This document shows positions 6,200 through 6,953 of a stretch of 6,953 nt of DNA, one piece after another. Where the stretch lies: positions 1-6,953 of the forward strand of contig JAEOUK010000397.1 in assembly GCA_016839385.1 (NCBI GenBank), written 5' to 3'. The stretch's first letter is position 1, and every line of letters starts with the position of its first letter. The position numbers and the translations under genes were made by a program. The stretch comes from Promethearchaeota archaeon (GTDB lineage: Archaea > Asgardarchaeota > Lokiarchaeia > Sigynarchaeales > MK-D1). The notes under the pieces are model-generated. The model had not been told where the DNA came from. It made no database searches and saw nothing but the letters and a program-made list of their open reading frames with translations.

Positions 6200-6948
6200 A
6201 AAAAAGTAACATAATATTTGGTATAATTCTCTTTTTTGGAATCTTGACGTTTGTGGCACCCGGAATTTTTGGTTTATATATTGATATAAATAATATTCCT
6301 GGTTTAGCACTTGTGTTCGTAATAATTTTCTATTTATTCTTATTCATTTTAGGGATGTATTTCAGATTTGAAGAATCAAATATTTCATCAAAAGAAATCG
6401 CATTAATTGCTATCTATAGTGCATTTGCAGCTGTTGCTCGAATTCCATTTGTGGGAATACCAAGCGTCCAACCTGTATCATTCTTGGTTTTATGCGCAGG
6501 TTATGTTTTTGGTCCATTAGTTGGTTTTATTATTGGTGGAAACGCTGCGTTCATTTCAAATATTTTTCTTTCTCAAGGTGTATGGACAGTCTATCAGATA
6601 TTTGCATGGGGATTCTTTGGTATAATTGGTGGCCTATTAGGAAAAAATAAGAAAAAAGAACTGGATAAATGGATACTTGCCTTAATAGGATTTCTACTAG
6701 CGTTTGTTTATGGATGGTTTATGAATATATGGTCTTGGCTATTGATTCAACCAATAACAATCGCATCATTTATTGCAGTAAATATACAGAGTATTCCATT
6801 TGATGTGGCACATGCAATTGTCAATTTTATTTTTGTGATTACATTCGGAGAACAAGTAATCCAAATTTTATCTCGTTACCAACAACGGTTCTTGTATACC
6901 ATTAAAGAACCAATAACAGTAAATGAAACATCCATTAAGGAGAGATAA
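6196..6948 (+). CDS. ECF transporter substrate-binding S component (CbrT-like, substrate uncertain)
   Basis: A 250-residue membrane protein in the position expected for the S component, which binds the vitamin or micronutrient and docks on EcfT. Hydrophobic segments lie near 5-27, 35-55, 66-84, 92-121, 132-149, 157-180, 184-198 and 203-220. The core from about 64 to 225 would fit the six-helix S fold, and the first two helices are extra. Conserved-looking motifs are 'AAVARIPFVGIPSVQPVSF' (78-96), 'GPLVGFIIGGNAAFISNIF' (106-124) and 'GVWTVYQIFAWGFFGIIGGL' (128-147). From memory this 'iP..qPv', 'SN', 'WT..Q.faWG' pattern resembles S components annotated as CbrT-like (cobalamin), but I cannot confirm the subfamily and a different substrate is possible. 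The tail from about 227 is polar and cytoplasmic-looking. It starts in a 4-bp overlap with ecfA behind a good ribosome-binding site. S-component identity is well supported by context and hydropathy; substrate is inference. Confidence 0.82.
   Translation: MKKSNIIFGIILFFGILTFVAPGIFGLYIDINNIPGLALVFVIIFYLFLFILGMYFRFEESNISSKEIALIAIYSAFAAVARIPFVGIPSVQPVSFLVLCAGYVFGPLVGFIIGGNAAFISNIFLSQGVWTVYQIFAWGFFGIIGGLLGKNKKKELDKWILALIGFLLAFVYGWFMNIWSWLLIQPITIASFIAVNIQSIPFDVAHAIVNFIFVITFGEQVIQILSRYQQRFLYTIKEPITVNETSIKER
6937..6944 (+). promoter_or_regulatory. Probable ribosome-binding site of a further gene beyond the window
   Basis: AAGGAGAG overlaps the last codons of the S-component gene, just before its TAA at 6946-6948. 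By analogy with the two other junctions of the operon, it suggests another gene starting within a few bases of the right edge. The start codon itself is not in the window. Confidence 0.5.
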
Positions 6949-6953
6949 ACCTA

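Noticed and set aside
1..6953. Mobile element, defence island, CRISPR array or tRNA/rRNA
   Set aside because: No transposase, terminal repeats, regularly spaced repeats or tRNA-like cloverleaf could be seen on either strand; base composition looks even throughout.

Overview
The window is an AT-rich stretch with seven protein-coding genes and no RNA gene, mobile element, CRISPR array or long repeat that I could see. Gene content and signals fit an anaerobic archaeon, possibly of the Asgard or a related lineage, but an anaerobic bacterium cannot be excluded. Three things point to an archaeon: a CCG-domain heterodisulfide-reductase-type protein; a fused double-NBD EcfA of a kind I associate with archaea; and first genes of transcription units that lack a Shine-Dalgarno sequence while internal operon genes have strong ones. 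The taxonomic call is inference.

Left part (1-2825). The 3' end of a CCG-domain Fe-S oxidoreductase gene runs rightward off the left edge and ends at 575. It meets, tail to tail with a 4-bp overlap, a leftward pair: a UROD-superfamily (MtaA/MtbA-like) methyltransferase-type gene (1611-2825) followed 22 bp later by an extended short-chain dehydrogenase/epimerase gene (572-1588). These two probably form one transcript.

Middle (2826-3677). A 78-bp divergent spacer separates the leftward pair from a complete rightward sfsA (2904-3566). A 111-bp spacer follows that contains an imperfect palindrome and presumably the promoter of the next operon.

Right part (3678-6953). A tightly packed three-gene operon encodes a complete energy-coupling factor (ECF) vitamin/micronutrient importer: EcfT (transmembrane coupling protein), a single-chain EcfA with two ABC ATPase domains, and a substrate-binding membrane S component. 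Each junction is a 4-bp ATGA stop/start overlap preceded by a GGAGGT-type ribosome-binding site, so the three subunits are probably translationally coupled. A further AAGGAG motif just before the window ends suggests at least one more gene downstream, which might identify the substrate. The S component resembles, from memory, the CbrT-like group linked to cobalamin uptake. A corrinoid substrate would fit the neighbouring corrinoid-methyltransferase-like gene, but this link is speculative.

Nothing here is clearly a new biological system. The points most worth a second look are the uncertain substrate of the ECF importer, the variant signature motif in its second ATPase domain, and the UROD-like protein that keeps the HxCG zinc motif but lacks the usual downstream cysteine.
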